Source of the DNA: Phycisphaerales bacterium | GTDB lineage: Bacteria; Planctomycetota; Phycisphaerae; UBA1845; Fen-1342 | Length of the DNA stretch: 64,000 nt | Direction of reading: 5' to 3' | Assembly: GCA_016716475.1 (NCBI GenBank) | Contig: JADJWG010000004.1 | Coordinates: 558,001 to 622,000, forward strand | In this document: positions 1-8,574 of the stretch, in pieces | How positions within the stretch are numbered: position 1 is the stretch's first letter | How the letters are laid out: each line of letters begins with the position of its first letter | Position numbers and translations under genes: made by a program | The notes under the pieces: generated by a model | Told to the model about the DNA's origin: nothing | Databases searched by the model: none | Seen by the model: only the letters and a program-made list of their open reading frames with translations

Positions 1-81
1 ACACCCTGTTCCACTGCCGATTCGTGAAGTTGCGCGGTGCCGCCGGCTGGCAGGACGGATCACCGGGCAGTTAAAAGACAT

Positions 82-118
82 GCGCCCGGCGGTCCCCGCG
101 ATGGGACCTGCCGGGCGC
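82..118 (-). terminator. Rho-independent terminator of the PEP-CTERM gene
   Basis: A 15-bp inverted repeat (82-96 with 103-118, one bulged base, six-base loop) lies 46 bp beyond the stop codon of the leftward PEP-CTERM gene. Read on the minus strand it is followed by TCTTTTAA (71-78), as expected for an intrinsic terminator. Confidence 0.7.
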
Positions 119-163
119 GAGGAGTGAACATGCGCGCCGCGCCTCTGCGGCTCGCGACAGTCG

Positions 164-754
164 TTACCGCCTGCGCCGCAGGAGCACGAGGCCCAGCGTT
201 GCAAGAGCCAGCGACGTCGGCTCGGGGACGACCGCGTTGGTCGCCAACTGGAGCGCGCCGAAGGCCACGTTCGCGTCGTAGTGACCCGCCTTGTACGAGT
301 CGTTCTTCCAGCGCAGTTGCAGATTCACCGGTCCGCTCACCGACCCGAGATTGAGCCACGACGTGGCCCACTGCTCATCGAACGCCGGAATCGCGACCGT
401 GCCCATGAACACATTGTTCGCCCGTACTTCGACCTTGAACTCTGAGTAGTTCGAGGGCAGCCCCAGCGGGCTGTGGTTGCGGGCGGTCAGTCCCAGGCGC
501 CAATCGGCACCCGCACCCAGATCAGGAATATCCAGCGCGTAGTGGATGTTCTCGTTCGCCCAGTTCGTGGCATATGCCGCGCTGTCGTATACGAGGAACC
601 ACCGGTTCGATGCCGCAGGCGTGCCCGCGCTGCCCGAGATCAGCGAGTGCGTGGTGTACCCGCCGGGATCCGGGGTTGTCACGACGCCCGCGGCGGCGAC
701 ACCCGTGGCCGCAAGTCCAATCACACATGTGTAACCCAGTACCTTCAGCCGCAT
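164..754 (-). CDS. PEP-CTERM sorting domain protein, secreted
   Basis: A 196-residue exported protein of unknown function. It has an N-terminal signal peptide (MRLKVLGYTCVIGLAATGVAAA) and a C-terminal PEP-CTERM tail: the VPEPTS motif, a short hydrophobic helix (LALATLGLVLL) and a terminal RRRR. Such tails are recognised and cleaved by an exosortase, so the mature protein should be surface-attached or released. The middle is predicted to be beta-rich (WRLGLTARNHSPLGLPSNYSE, VNLQLRWKND) with no domain I can name. The start is well supported: AAGGAGG lies seven bases upstream of the ATG at 754. No exosortase gene is in the window. The gene is followed by its own terminator, so it looks monocistronic. 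Confidence 0.85.
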   Translation of the reverse strand: MRLKVLGYTCVIGLAATGVAAAGVVTTPDPGGYTTHSLISGSAGTPAASNRWFLVYDSAAYATNWANENIHYALDIPDLGAGADWRLGLTARNHSPLGLPSNYSEFKVEVRANNVFMGTVAIPAFDEQWATSWLNLGSVSGPVNLQLRWKNDSYKAGHYDANVAFGALQLATNAVVPEPTSLALATLGLVLLRRRR

Positions 755-873
755 GATTAGGCCTCCTTTTCTGTCCGTGAAGGATTGGAATCGCGCACGC
801 GGCAGTCAAAGTGATCTGTTTCCGGCTTAGTCAGGTCCGCATAAGATGCCGTCCCCGGAGGTACCACCGCAGC

Positions 874-1608
874 ATGGCAGAGACGTTGCCCGAAATCGAA
901 CGCCGGATCCTGGGTGTGCTGATCGAGAAGGCCCTCAGCCAGCCACAATACTACCCCATGACCCTGAATGCGTTGGTGGCGGCCTGTAACCAGAAGAACA
1001 ACCGCGACCCGCTGATGGATCTGGACGATGAGGCCGCCTGGAATGCGCTGGAGGTATTGCGCACGGTTGGGCTTGTCACGCGGCTCGTGCCCGGGGGCGC
1101 GTCCCGTGTGGAGCGCTACCGCCACGAGGTTAAGGTGGTCCTCGGCTGGGAGAAACCGCAACAGGCACTCATGGCCGAGTTGCTGCTGCGCGGACCCCAG
1201 ACACTTAGCGAACTGCGCACGCGCTGCGCCCGCATGTATCCCTTCGAGTCAACCGAAGTCGTTTCCGCCGTGCTGGAGACACTCGCCGAGATGCAGCCAC
1301 CCCGGATTGTGCGCCTTCCGCGCGGCCCCGGGCAGGCGGCCGACCGCTTCGCGCACACGCTCTACCCCGAGGGGGAGACTCCGCCGGCCGGTGTGCCTGG
1401 GGCGCCACCGGTGGCGGCACCCGCGGCAAGTGGATCGGGCGCAGACCCCGGGCCGTTGCACGCGGCTGCCACGGCGCGCGATGTTGCGTCGGAATTGGAT
1501 TCATTGCGGGCGGAGGTCACCCTGCTGCGAAACCAGTTGCAGGATCTGCACACTGCGCTCGATGCGCTGCGCCGCGAACTGGGCAGCGACCCGGATGCAC
1601 TGCCGTAA
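874..1608 (+). CDS. yceH: YceH family (DUF480) protein
   Basis: A 244-residue protein of the YceH/DUF480 family, whose fold is two winged-helix domains and whose function is unknown. The conserved opening IERRILGVLIEKALSQPQYYPMTLN and the block NQKNNRDP are diagnostic. The second winged helix covers about residues 95-165 (LMAELLLRGPQTLSELRTR). It is followed by a low-complexity Ala/Pro/Gly linker and a C-terminal coiled coil (about 205-240, LDSLRAEVTLLRNQLQDLH), as in other family members. The ATG at 874 was chosen because family homology begins there; the reading frame is open further upstream but that extension is not conserved in style. GGAGG sits 12 bases upstream, a rather long spacing. 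Confidence 0.85.
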   Translation: MAETLPEIERRILGVLIEKALSQPQYYPMTLNALVAACNQKNNRDPLMDLDDEAAWNALEVLRTVGLVTRLVPGGASRVERYRHEVKVVLGWEKPQQALMAELLLRGPQTLSELRTRCARMYPFESTEVVSAVLETLAEMQPPRIVRLPRGPGQAADRFAHTLYPEGETPPAGVPGAPPVAAPAASGSGADPGPLHAAATARDVASELDSLRAEVTLLRNQLQDLHTALDALRRELGSDPDALP

Positions 1609-1972
1609 GCCATGTTGTGGCGAGCAGTTGCTGCGCCTCAACGGCAAACGGCGCGGACAATTGGGGGGGCGCGTCCGGCACGATTGCTTCGCCGCAGTGA
1701 GAACGGGGCGGCAGTGGCGCGCGGCCTGTCTTTGACGCCCGCCGACGAGACAGTTCCCGGACACCTCCCGCGTTTCGCCATCCACAAGCCGTCCGCGCCG
1801 CGCTGCGCACCGTGTGCCGTCCGATATTCCCCGCCATCGGGGCGCGCTGCACCATGGATCACGCGCAACGATTGACGCAGCGCCTTGCTGACGCGCCGTG
1901 CCACCGATGGTTTTTGACAGTATTCTACGCGGTTGAGTACAATCTGCGGACAAGGTCTCGAGCGCGGCACGA
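1609..1972. other. 364 bp intergenic region
   Basis: No believable gene is present. The only feature I can support is the promoter at 1914-1943. The short open frames here have the arginine-rich composition typical of GC-rich antisense reading. Confidence 0.5.
1914..1943 (+). promoter_or_regulatory. Sigma-70-type promoter of the pseudo-receiver/GGDEF pair
   Basis: TTGACA (1914-1919) and TACAAT (1938-1943) are separated by 18 bp. This is a near-consensus housekeeping promoter and sits 29 bp before the GTG at 1973. Confidence 0.7.
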
Positions 1973-2608
1973 GTGACGACCCTCGCATCCTGGACGCCAT
2001 CGGTGACAACCGTCCGCAGCGCCATTCACATTCGGACTGGGCAGCGGAGTGCGACCGCCGAGGTGGATCAATGGCTGGCACGTCACGGCCTCGCTGTCCG
2101 CGCGTGCGATGATGCCTACGCCGCGTGTGTAATGTTGCTCCGTGAGTTTCGCGAGATCCCCGACCTCGCTTTTGTGGGGACCGACTGGCTTGCAGTGGAC
2201 GAGCACCAGATCGTGACTTACCTGCGGCAGACGTGGCCGCCGGTCGGCATTGTCGTCTACGGGGAAGCGCGCGATGCGCCGGTTCCCGACGTGTTGCCGC
2301 TGGTGACCACCTGTTGCGGCGCCGTGGAATTGGCGGCTTGGCTGCGGCTGGACCCCGCCGAGGTCTACGAACGCCTGGCGCGCACCCTCGGGCCTTCGCC
2401 TGCCGGGGGGGGAACGATGGCAGCGCCGGAGGCCCCGCGTACCCCCTTGGCCGCGCCTCCCGGCCTGCCGACCTTTCGACCGGCCCGGCCAGCGGTCGAC
2501 GACCGTCCGGCTCCGGCCGGGTTGCGGATTGCCCCCGCCGCACCGCCGCGTGCCTTGCTGACCGCGGAAGAATTAGCGGCTCTGCTCGGGCCGCAGGAGC
2601 AGCGCTGA
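1973..2608 (+). CDS. Degenerate receiver-like protein of unknown function
   Basis: A 211-residue protein. Residues about 15-125 have the rhythm of a response-regulator receiver domain (IHIRTG..., then IPDLAFVGTDWLAVDEHQIVTYLRQTWPPVGIVVYGE), but the phospho-acceptor aspartate and the Lys near the C-terminus are not recognisable, so I call it a pseudo-receiver only tentatively. The C-terminal 80 residues are Pro/Ala-rich and end in a short helix (LTAEELAALLGPQEQR). It starts with GTG just after a strong promoter, and the next gene begins 62 bp downstream with a second degenerate receiver fused to GGDEF, so the two probably work together. The function is unknown. Confidence 0.65.
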   Translation: MTTLASWTPSVTTVRSAIHIRTGQRSATAEVDQWLARHGLAVRACDDAYAACVMLLREFREIPDLAFVGTDWLAVDEHQIVTYLRQTWPPVGIVVYGEARDAPVPDVLPLVTTCCGAVELAAWLRLDPAEVYERLARTLGPSPAGGGTMAAPEAPRTPLAAPPGLPTFRPARPAVDDRPAPAGLRIAPAAPPRALLTAEELAALLGPQEQR

Positions 2609-2670
2609 CCGTGCATTTCTGTCCCAGTGATGCGCGCGGCTGGCGCGGAGAGAAGCAGAGGGTTGGGAGC

Positions 2671-3939
2671 ATGGCGCCACGCGCGCGCATTCTGGTGATC
2701 GGCTCGTCCGCGCTCGCGGGAGATGTAACCCGCGCGCTCCCGCGGCATGAGACCGTGCATGCGCCGGCGCCACTGGCGGGCTTGTGGTGTGCCGGGCACA
2801 CACCCGTTGAAGGGGTCCTGATCGCGCTTGAGGCGGGGCGTGGAGTTCTGCGGGCCGTGCGGGCTTTGCGGGAGATCACTCCGAATCTGCGCATCGTCGT
2901 CGCCTGTGATCCGGCTGAAGAACCCCGCGCGCGGGAGGCGCTCCGAGCTGGGGCCGATGACTACATTCTCGCCCCGTTGCGTCCGGAGGACGTGGCCGCC
3001 GCCTTTGGCGTTGCCCCGCCGCGTCGCCTGGTGCCACCTGCACCCGCCGTACCCAGTCTGGACGAGCTGGTGGAGCTGGGAGAAGTGCTGCAGCACCTCA
3101 CAGCCGGGCCACAGGCGACGGCGCAGCGCCTGGTAGCTTTGCTCCGCAAGGCGTTCGGTGCCGTGTGGGCGCAACTCGAACTCGACGACCTGGGTGCGGT
3201 GGATGGGCAGGTGGGTGCGGCTGCGCTGCACGAACCCCTGCGACGGCAAGGGGAGGTGCGCGGGGCGCTGCAATTGGGACCGCGCGCCAACGGGACCGCC
3301 TACCACACCGCGGATGCTGCACATTTCGGACATTATGCGCGCCTGACCGAGGTGATTTTGGCGCAGGCGGCTGAACAGGAACGGTGGCAGGAACTGGCCT
3401 GGCGCGACGACCTGACCGGGCTGCACAATCGCCGCTATTTCGATCGAACGCTCGAAGAACTGCTCGAACGCGCCGGCACGGAGCGGCTGCGCGTGACCGT
3501 GGTGCTCTTCGATATCGATGACTTCAAATCGTACAACGATACGCTCGGACATGCCGTTGGCGATACGGTGCTGCGTGAAGTTGCGCAGCTCCTGCTGCGT
3601 TGTTCACGCGCGCCGGACGTGGTGGCCCGCTACGGTGGCGACGAGTTCGCGCTGATTTTGTGGGACAGCGCACCGCCCCGGCTGCCCGGCTCACAGCATC
3701 CCAGTGCGGCCGTTGCGGTGGCCGAGCGTTTCCGCGATGTGCTGCGCCAGCACGCCTTTGCGTGCCTCGGACCGCATTCCCCCGGGGTGGTGACGATCAG
3801 CGGCGGCCTGGCCTGCTACCCGTGGGATGGACAGACCCGCGCGGAACTTGTGGCCGCGGCTGATCGCGCACTGCTGGAAGGGAAGCGCGGCGGCAAGGAT
3901 CAGATCACGCTCGCAGAGCCGCAGGGGCCCGCTGCCTAG
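2671..3939 (+). CDS. Diguanylate cyclase with degenerate N-terminal receiver
   Basis: A 422-residue protein predicted to make c-di-GMP from two GTP. Residues 5-110 resemble a receiver domain (ALRAGADDYIL near 90-100), but the usual acceptor Asp is replaced in VLIALEAG and the conserved Lys is replaced in LAPLRPED, so phosphorylation is unlikely. Residues 125-235 form a poorly conserved, GAF-like region. The GGDEF domain covers about 240-415: DDLTGLHNRRYFD, FDIDDFKSYNDTLGHAVGD, and the active-site YGGDEF (GGDEF at 322-326). An inhibitory RxxD site (RAPD, 313-316) lies the canonical five residues before GGDEF, so product inhibition is expected. The start is the ATG at 2671, preceded by GGTTGGGAG; the frame is open further upstream but overlaps the previous gene. 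Confidence 0.9.
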   Translation: MAPRARILVIGSSALAGDVTRALPRHETVHAPAPLAGLWCAGHTPVEGVLIALEAGRGVLRAVRALREITPNLRIVVACDPAEEPRAREALRAGADDYILAPLRPEDVAAAFGVAPPRRLVPPAPAVPSLDELVELGEVLQHLTAGPQATAQRLVALLRKAFGAVWAQLELDDLGAVDGQVGAAALHEPLRRQGEVRGALQLGPRANGTAYHTADAAHFGHYARLTEVILAQAAEQERWQELAWRDDLTGLHNRRYFDRTLEELLERAGTERLRVTVVLFDIDDFKSYNDTLGHAVGDTVLREVAQLLLRCSRAPDVVARYGGDEFALILWDSAPPRLPGSQHPSAAVAVAERFRDVLRQHAFACLGPHSPGVVTISGGLACYPWDGQTRAELVAAADRALLEGKRGGKDQITLAEPQGPAA

Positions 3940-4084
3940 CCGCTCTCCTGGGGGCACGTTTTCCCGCAACCGGAGAGCTTCCGCGCCCGCGCCCGGTTAT
4001 GGCGGTGGCCTTATACTACCCGTCAGCCGCGCCGGCGCCGGTGACGAATGACCGGCCCGTGGTGGGATTGAGGAGATGCCCGGG

Positions 4085-5044
4085 ATGAAGATCCTGATTG
4101 CCGACAAGTTCGAGGATTTCGGGGTGGCAGCATTGCAGGCGCTCGGAGCGGAGGTCGCCTGCGAGCCGGAGCTCAAGGATGCGACACTGGTGGCGCGACT
4201 CGCCGCCTTCGGCCCGGAAGTGCTGATCGTGCGCTCGACCAAAGTGACGCACGCGCATCTCTCTGCCGCTCCGCAACTCAAGCTCGTCATCCGGGCGGGT
4301 TCGGGGTTTGACACCATTGATGTCGCGGCGGCGACTGAACAGGGCATCAAAGTGGCGAACTGCCCGGGGATGAATGCCGTGGCGGTGGCCGAACTGGTCA
4401 TCGGGTTGCTGATCGCCCTGGATCGCCGCATTCCTGACAACAACACCGACCTGCACGCACACCGTTGGAACAAGAAAGAGTACAGCCGGGCGCGCGGCCT
4501 GAAAGGCAGCACGCTGGGCATCCTCGGCTGCGGGCGCATCGGATCCGAAGTAGCGCGGCGTGCGCTCGCGTTTGAAATGAACATCCTCTATTACGATGTC
4601 GTACCCGAGCTGCGGCCCGTGGACCATCCGGCCGTACAGCCGGCGAGCGTGGAAGAGATCTTTCGGCGCGCCGATTTCCTGACGATGCATGTGCCCGGCA
4701 CTGGCGACACGCAGCACCTCGTCAATTCCGAGCGGCTCGCGCTGATGCAGCCGCATGCGGTGCTGGTGAACACGAGCCGCGCCTCGGTCGTCGATGAATC
4801 GGCGCTCATCACGGCGCTGCGTGCCGGCCGGTTGCGTGCAGCCGCCGTGGATGTCTATGAGAACGAGCCGACGGCCGAAGCGCGGGAGATCCACTCTCCG
4901 CTCGCCGATGTACCGAATCTCTACGGCACCCATCACATTGGGGCATCGACCGAGCAGGCGCAGCGCGCCGTCGCCGAGGAGACGGTGCGGATCGTGCGTG
5001 CGTACCGTGAGAGTGGCACCGTACTGAATTGCGTCAACCCGTGA
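4085..5044 (+). CDS. serA: D-3-phosphoglycerate dehydrogenase-like 2-hydroxyacid dehydrogenase
   Basis: A 319-residue NAD-dependent D-2-hydroxyacid dehydrogenase, most like the catalytic part of 3-phosphoglycerate dehydrogenase, the first step of serine synthesis. The nucleotide-binding loop is GCGRIG (148-153). The catalytic set is visible as Arg in NTSRASVVDE, Glu in DVYENEPTAEA and His in YGTHHIGAS. It has no C-terminal ACT regulatory domain, so it belongs to the short class, and the exact substrate (phosphoglycerate, phosphoerythronate or another hydroxyacid) is not settled by sequence. The ATG at 4085 was preferred to that at 4076 because AGGAG (4071-4075) is nine bases before it and directly abuts the earlier ATG. 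Confidence 0.8.
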   Translation: MKILIADKFEDFGVAALQALGAEVACEPELKDATLVARLAAFGPEVLIVRSTKVTHAHLSAAPQLKLVIRAGSGFDTIDVAAATEQGIKVANCPGMNAVAVAELVIGLLIALDRRIPDNNTDLHAHRWNKKEYSRARGLKGSTLGILGCGRIGSEVARRALAFEMNILYYDVVPELRPVDHPAVQPASVEEIFRRADFLTMHVPGTGDTQHLVNSERLALMQPHAVLVNTSRASVVDESALITALRAGRLRAAAVDVYENEPTAEAREIHSPLADVPNLYGTHHIGASTEQAQRAVAEETVRIVRAYRESGTVLNCVNP

Positions 5045-5382
5045 CCCGGAGGCAGTCCGTGGGGAACTGCAAGCGGCGCGCGGGCGTGGTGTGCGCGCGT
5101 GGGCTGGCAGCGGTGTACCTTGTGCAGGGTCAGCGCGCCGCTGTCACACGTACGCAGGGGCGCGCCACTGGCCATTCCGGACAGTTCTGTCGGGTCAAAG
5201 CAGAGCGCTTTTGACCGGTCTGTTACGCGACTTGTCCGCGGGTCGGTCACACTGGAACGGTTCATCCAGCGCGCTTGATCGCATGTTGTCTTGTTCCGCT
5301 TTCGGGACAGGGCTACAATCGCCAAGCCGAACACACCGTGCGTCCTCGGCCCCGCGAACCCGTCGCTGCGTGAGGAGTCCAC
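5045..5382. other. 338 bp intergenic region before the E1 genes
   Basis: No coding potential is seen. The region holds the promoter at 5291-5319 and otherwise shows nothing I can name. Confidence 0.5.
5291..5319 (+). promoter_or_regulatory. Promoter of the 2-oxoacid dehydrogenase E1 operon
   Basis: TTGTTC (5291-5296) and TACAAT (5314-5319) have an ideal 17-bp spacing, 63 bp before the GTG start of the E1 alpha gene. Confidence 0.7.
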
Positions 5383-6495
5383 GTGCCGCGCGAAGCCGTC
5401 AAAATCACGCAACGCGTCGAGTCGCTTGCGATTCTCGCTGCGGATGGGACCGTGGATGCTGCGCTCGAGCCCGACATCAGTGATGTTGACCTGCGCCGCC
5501 TTTACAAGACCATGCTCACCTCGCGTCGTATGGATGAGCGCTGTCTCATGCTCCAGCGTCAAGGGCGCATGGGGACTTATGGTCCCAGCAAGGGACAGGA
5601 GGCGGCCTCGCTCGGTGTCGCTTACGCGCTCGACCCCGACGACTGGTTCGTGCCGGCTTTCCGCGAACCCGCCGGTATGCTTTGGCGTGGCTGGCCCATG
5701 CACTCCTGGATGCTCTACTGGGGCGGCCACGAAGCCGGCAATGAAGTACCGGCCGGTGTGCGGGACCTCCCCGTTTGCGTCCCGATCGCCTCGCAGTGCC
5801 TGCACGGCATGGGCATCGCGTGGGGCTGCAAGCTCCGCGGCGCAGGCCGTGTCTGCGTGACTTTCTGCGGTGACGGCGCCACGTCCGAAGGTGATTTTCA
5901 CGAAGCGCTCAACTTCGCCGGGGTCTACAACCTGCCGCTGATCACCGTCGTGCAGAATAACCACTGGGCGATCTCGATTCCGCGCAGTCAGCAGACCGCC
6001 TCACCCACCATCGCGCAGAAGGCCGTCGCCTACGGCTTCGATGCCCTCTACATCGACGGTAACGACCTGCTCGCCGTGATCGTCGCCACGCGCGAGGCCG
6101 TCACCAAGGCCCGCACCGGCGGTGGCCCCACGCTGATTGAGGCCGTAACCTACCGCCTCAGTGTGCATACCACCGCCGATGATCCCAAGCGCTACCGCCT
6201 GGACGAGGAGGTGCAGTGCTGGGAGCCGCGCGATCCGCTGACGCGCTTCCGCACCTATCTCCTCCACAAGGGTGTGCTCACCCCCAAGGCCGAGAAGCTC
6301 ATCGAGGAGGAGATCGTCGCCGAGTTGGACGAGGCCACGCGCATCTACGAGGAGCACGGCGCGGACCCGCTTGCTTTCTTCGACTTCATGTTCGCCGAGT
6401 TGACGCCCGAGCTCGCCGCCCAGAAAGCCGAACTCCGGGCGTACCTTGCGTCTCGCAATACCCCCGCCGCGCCGCGCGACTTGTCGCGCGTCTGA
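5383..6495 (+). CDS. pdhA: 2-oxoacid (pyruvate) dehydrogenase E1 component, alpha subunit
   Basis: A 370-residue thiamine-diphosphate subunit that, with the next gene, decarboxylates pyruvate or a branched-chain 2-oxoacid and passes the acyl group to an E2 lipoyl protein. The ThDP motif runs from GDG (163-165, GDGATSEGDFHEALNFAG) to the closing QNN (191-193). The N-terminal part (RMDERCLMLQRQGRMGTYGPSKGQEAA) is typical of the heterotetrameric E1 alpha class. It starts with GTG preceded by TGAGGAG. The E1 beta gene follows after 27 bp. No E2 or E3 gene is next to it, so substrate class (pyruvate versus branched-chain) cannot be fixed from context; the surroundings slightly favour pyruvate. Confidence 0.88.
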   Translation: MPREAVKITQRVESLAILAADGTVDAALEPDISDVDLRRLYKTMLTSRRMDERCLMLQRQGRMGTYGPSKGQEAASLGVAYALDPDDWFVPAFREPAGMLWRGWPMHSWMLYWGGHEAGNEVPAGVRDLPVCVPIASQCLHGMGIAWGCKLRGAGRVCVTFCGDGATSEGDFHEALNFAGVYNLPLITVVQNNHWAISIPRSQQTASPTIAQKAVAYGFDALYIDGNDLLAVIVATREAVTKARTGGGPTLIEAVTYRLSVHTTADDPKRYRLDEEVQCWEPRDPLTRFRTYLLHKGVLTPKAEKLIEEEIVAELDEATRIYEEHGADPLAFFDFMFAELTPELAAQKAELRAYLASRNTPAAPRDLSRV

Positions 6496-6522
6496 CCGCG
6501 GCCGCTTTCCGAGGTGGCCCCG

Positions 6523-7503
6523 ATGCCCCAGCGCACCATGGTGCAGGCCCTCAATCTCGCGTTACTCGAAGCCATGCGCGAGAATCCCGACGTGCTGGTC
6601 CTCGGCCAGGATGTGGGGCAGGACGGCGGCGTCTTCCGTGTGACCGACGGTCTCCTCAAGGAATTCGGCCCCAACCGCTGCATGGATACACCGCTCGCGG
6701 AGTCGGCCATCATCGGTGGCGGCATCGGCCTTGCCTTTGCCGGTTTCAAACCGATTTGTGAACTGCAGTTCGACGGCTTTTCCTTCCAGGCCTTTCACCA
6801 GGTCGAGAATCACCTGCGCCGCTACCGCAGCCGCACCCGCGGCCGCCTGGTGTGCCCCCTCGTGGTGCGCATGCCCTATGGCGGTGGAATCCGCGCCATC
6901 GAACATCACAGCGAGGCCCCCGAAGCCACGTATGCACACCTCGCCGGTTTGAAGGTCGTCATCGCTTCGGGTCCGCGCAACGCGCGCGCGCTGCTGCGGG
7001 CAGCCATCCTCGATCCCGATCCGGTCATCTTCTTCGAACCCAAGGCGGTCTACCGGGCCTTTCGGGAGGAGGTGCCCGAAGTCCCCGAATCGATGCCCAT
7101 CGGCCGCGCCGTCGTGGCCCGGCCGGGGCGCGATGTCACGATCGTGACGTACGGCGCCATGGTCCGCGTGGTGCTGGAAGCGACCGAGACGCTGGCGGAA
7201 GAGCACGAGATCGACGCCGAGGTGATCGACCTCCTGAGTGTTGCCCCGCTCGACAGCGATACGGTGAACAACTCGGTCAAGCGGACCGGTCGCGCTGTGG
7301 TGGTGCACGAGGCGCCGCGGCACTGCGGCGTCGGTGGTGAGATTATCGCCCGCATCGTCGAAGACAGCTTGATGTACCTGCAAGCACCGATCCGCCGTGT
7401 CACCGGCTTTGACACGATCATACCGTACTTCGCGAACGAGCTGACTTACCTGCCGGACGCCGGTCGCGTGGTCCAGGCCACCGTGGAGACCGTCCGTTTC
7501 TGA
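6523..7503 (+). CDS. pdhB: 2-oxoacid (pyruvate) dehydrogenase E1 component, beta subunit
   Basis: A 326-residue partner of the preceding E1 alpha subunit. Family hallmarks are ALNLALLEAMRENPDVLVLGQDVG, the segment TPLAESAIIGGGIGLAFAGFKP, IEHHSEAPEATYAHLAGLKVV, and a C-terminal transketolase-like domain (VTIVTYGAMVRVVLEA, VHEAPRHCGVGGEI, RVTGFDTIIPY). The ATG at 6523 follows CGAGG (6510-6514); an in-frame GTG at 6514 would add three residues. The alpha and beta genes are surely cotranscribed. Converging with it is an ABC ATPase gene 20 bp beyond the stop codon. Confidence 0.88.
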   Translation: MPQRTMVQALNLALLEAMRENPDVLVLGQDVGQDGGVFRVTDGLLKEFGPNRCMDTPLAESAIIGGGIGLAFAGFKPICELQFDGFSFQAFHQVENHLRRYRSRTRGRLVCPLVVRMPYGGGIRAIEHHSEAPEATYAHLAGLKVVIASGPRNARALLRAAILDPDPVIFFEPKAVYRAFREEVPEVPESMPIGRAVVARPGRDVTIVTYGAMVRVVLEATETLAEEHEIDAEVIDLLSVAPLDSDTVNNSVKRTGRAVVVHEAPRHCGVGGEIIARIVEDSLMYLQAPIRRVTGFDTIIPYFANELTYLPDAGRVVQATVETVRF

Positions 7504-7524
7504 GCCGCCGCCGGCCTGGGCGGC
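7504..7524. terminator. Short hairpin between convergent genes
   Basis: GCCGCC (7504-7509) pairs with GGCGGC (7519-7524) between the convergent E1 beta and ABC ATPase stop codons. The stem is short and has no T-run, so this is only a possible terminator. Confidence 0.3.
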
Positions 7525-8369
7525 TAGTCGCGCAGGGTGCGCCCCGTTAATTTCAGGAACACGCTTTCGAGATCGGGCCGGTAGACCCGGAACCGGCGCA
7601 GTTTGCCGGCCCGCTGCAACTCCCCGAGCGTTGCGACCGGGTCGTCCGTCTCGATGCGCTGCTCGCCCTCGGCCGTTTCGGCCAGCACGAAGTCAGCCCC
7701 GCAGTGCTGCGCGATCAGTGCCGACACGGTGTCGAGTGCGAGTAGCCGGCCATGGTCCACAATCGCCACACGGTCGCACACCCGCTGCGCCTCTTCCATG
7801 TAGTGGGTCGTATAGATCACGGTGCAGCCGTCCGCCCGCAGCGCGAGGATGTTTTCGAGGATGGCGTTCCGAGACTGGGGATCGACACCCACCGTCGGCT
7901 CATCGCAGATCAGGAGTGCCGGCCGGTGCACGATGGCCGCGGCCAGGTTCAGCCGCCGCTTCATCCCGCCGGAGTATTTGCGCACCTGGTCGCTGCGCCG
8001 CTCGTACAACTCGACGAAATCCAAGGCCTGGTGCACGCGCTCGGCCAGCATCCGCCCGCGGAGTCCGTAGAGCTCGCCGAAGAATGCGAGGTTCTGCTCA
8101 CCCGTCAGTTCCTCGTAGAGCGCGAGCGATTGCGGTGCCACACCCAGCCGGGCCCGCACCGCCGGGACCGTCGGCGCTCCGTAGCCGACCAGTTCAACCC
8201 GCCCCGCGTCGGGAGCCAGCAGCCCGATTCCCATGTTGACCGTCGTCGTCTTGCCCGCCCCGTTCGGGCCCAGCAGGCCGAAAATCTCGCCCGGCTGAAT
8301 TTCCAGCGAAAGGTCATCGACGGCCACGAGGGTGCCGAAGGTCTTGCGAACGTGTTCGAGTCGCAGCAT
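7524..8369 (-). CDS. ABC transporter ATP-binding protein
   Basis: A 281-residue ATPase of the ABC-2/drug or DrrA-like class. Walker A is LLGPNGAGKTTT (about 34-45), the signature is YSGGMKRRLNLA, Walker B is LLICDEPTVGVD and the switch His is in YTTHYMEEA. After the ATPase domain there is a C-terminal appendix (about 225-281, ending DLESVFLKLTGRTLRD) seen in exporters of the ABC-2 group. No permease gene is adjacent, so its partner must lie elsewhere or the export target is unknown. The ATG at 8369 is where ABC homology (MLRLEHVRKTFG) begins; the frame is open a further 63 bases upstream. Confidence 0.85.
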   Translation of the reverse strand: MLRLEHVRKTFGTLVAVDDLSLEIQPGEIFGLLGPNGAGKTTTVNMGIGLLAPDAGRVELVGYGAPTVPAVRARLGVAPQSLALYEELTGEQNLAFFGELYGLRGRMLAERVHQALDFVELYERRSDQVRKYSGGMKRRLNLAAAIVHRPALLICDEPTVGVDPQSRNAILENILALRADGCTVIYTTHYMEEAQRVCDRVAIVDHGRLLALDTVSALIAQHCGADFVLAETAEGEQRIETDDPVATLGELQRAGKLRRFRVYRPDLESVFLKLTGRTLRD

Positions 8370-8574
8370 GGCGCGGTTCCGCGGTGGCCGCGGCGAGTGG
8401 TGCGTGAAACACTCCGCCCACGGCCACGGCACAGGTTCGGCCGACCGATATACCCGCGCTGTGCGTTACCGTCCACCAATCGGCGCAGTGCCCGCCCACC
8501 AGGCCAGCGTCCTATCCAGGGCTTGGCCTCAGTGAATACCCGGCGGTCTGCCGACCACTTCAGGGTGTCCCGGT

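Noticed and set aside
1638..2894. A 418-codon leftward open frame across the pseudo-receiver and cyclase genes
   Set aside because: It is antisense to two supported genes, is very rich in Arg/Ala/Pro/Ser and shows no domain; long antisense frames are expected at this GC content.
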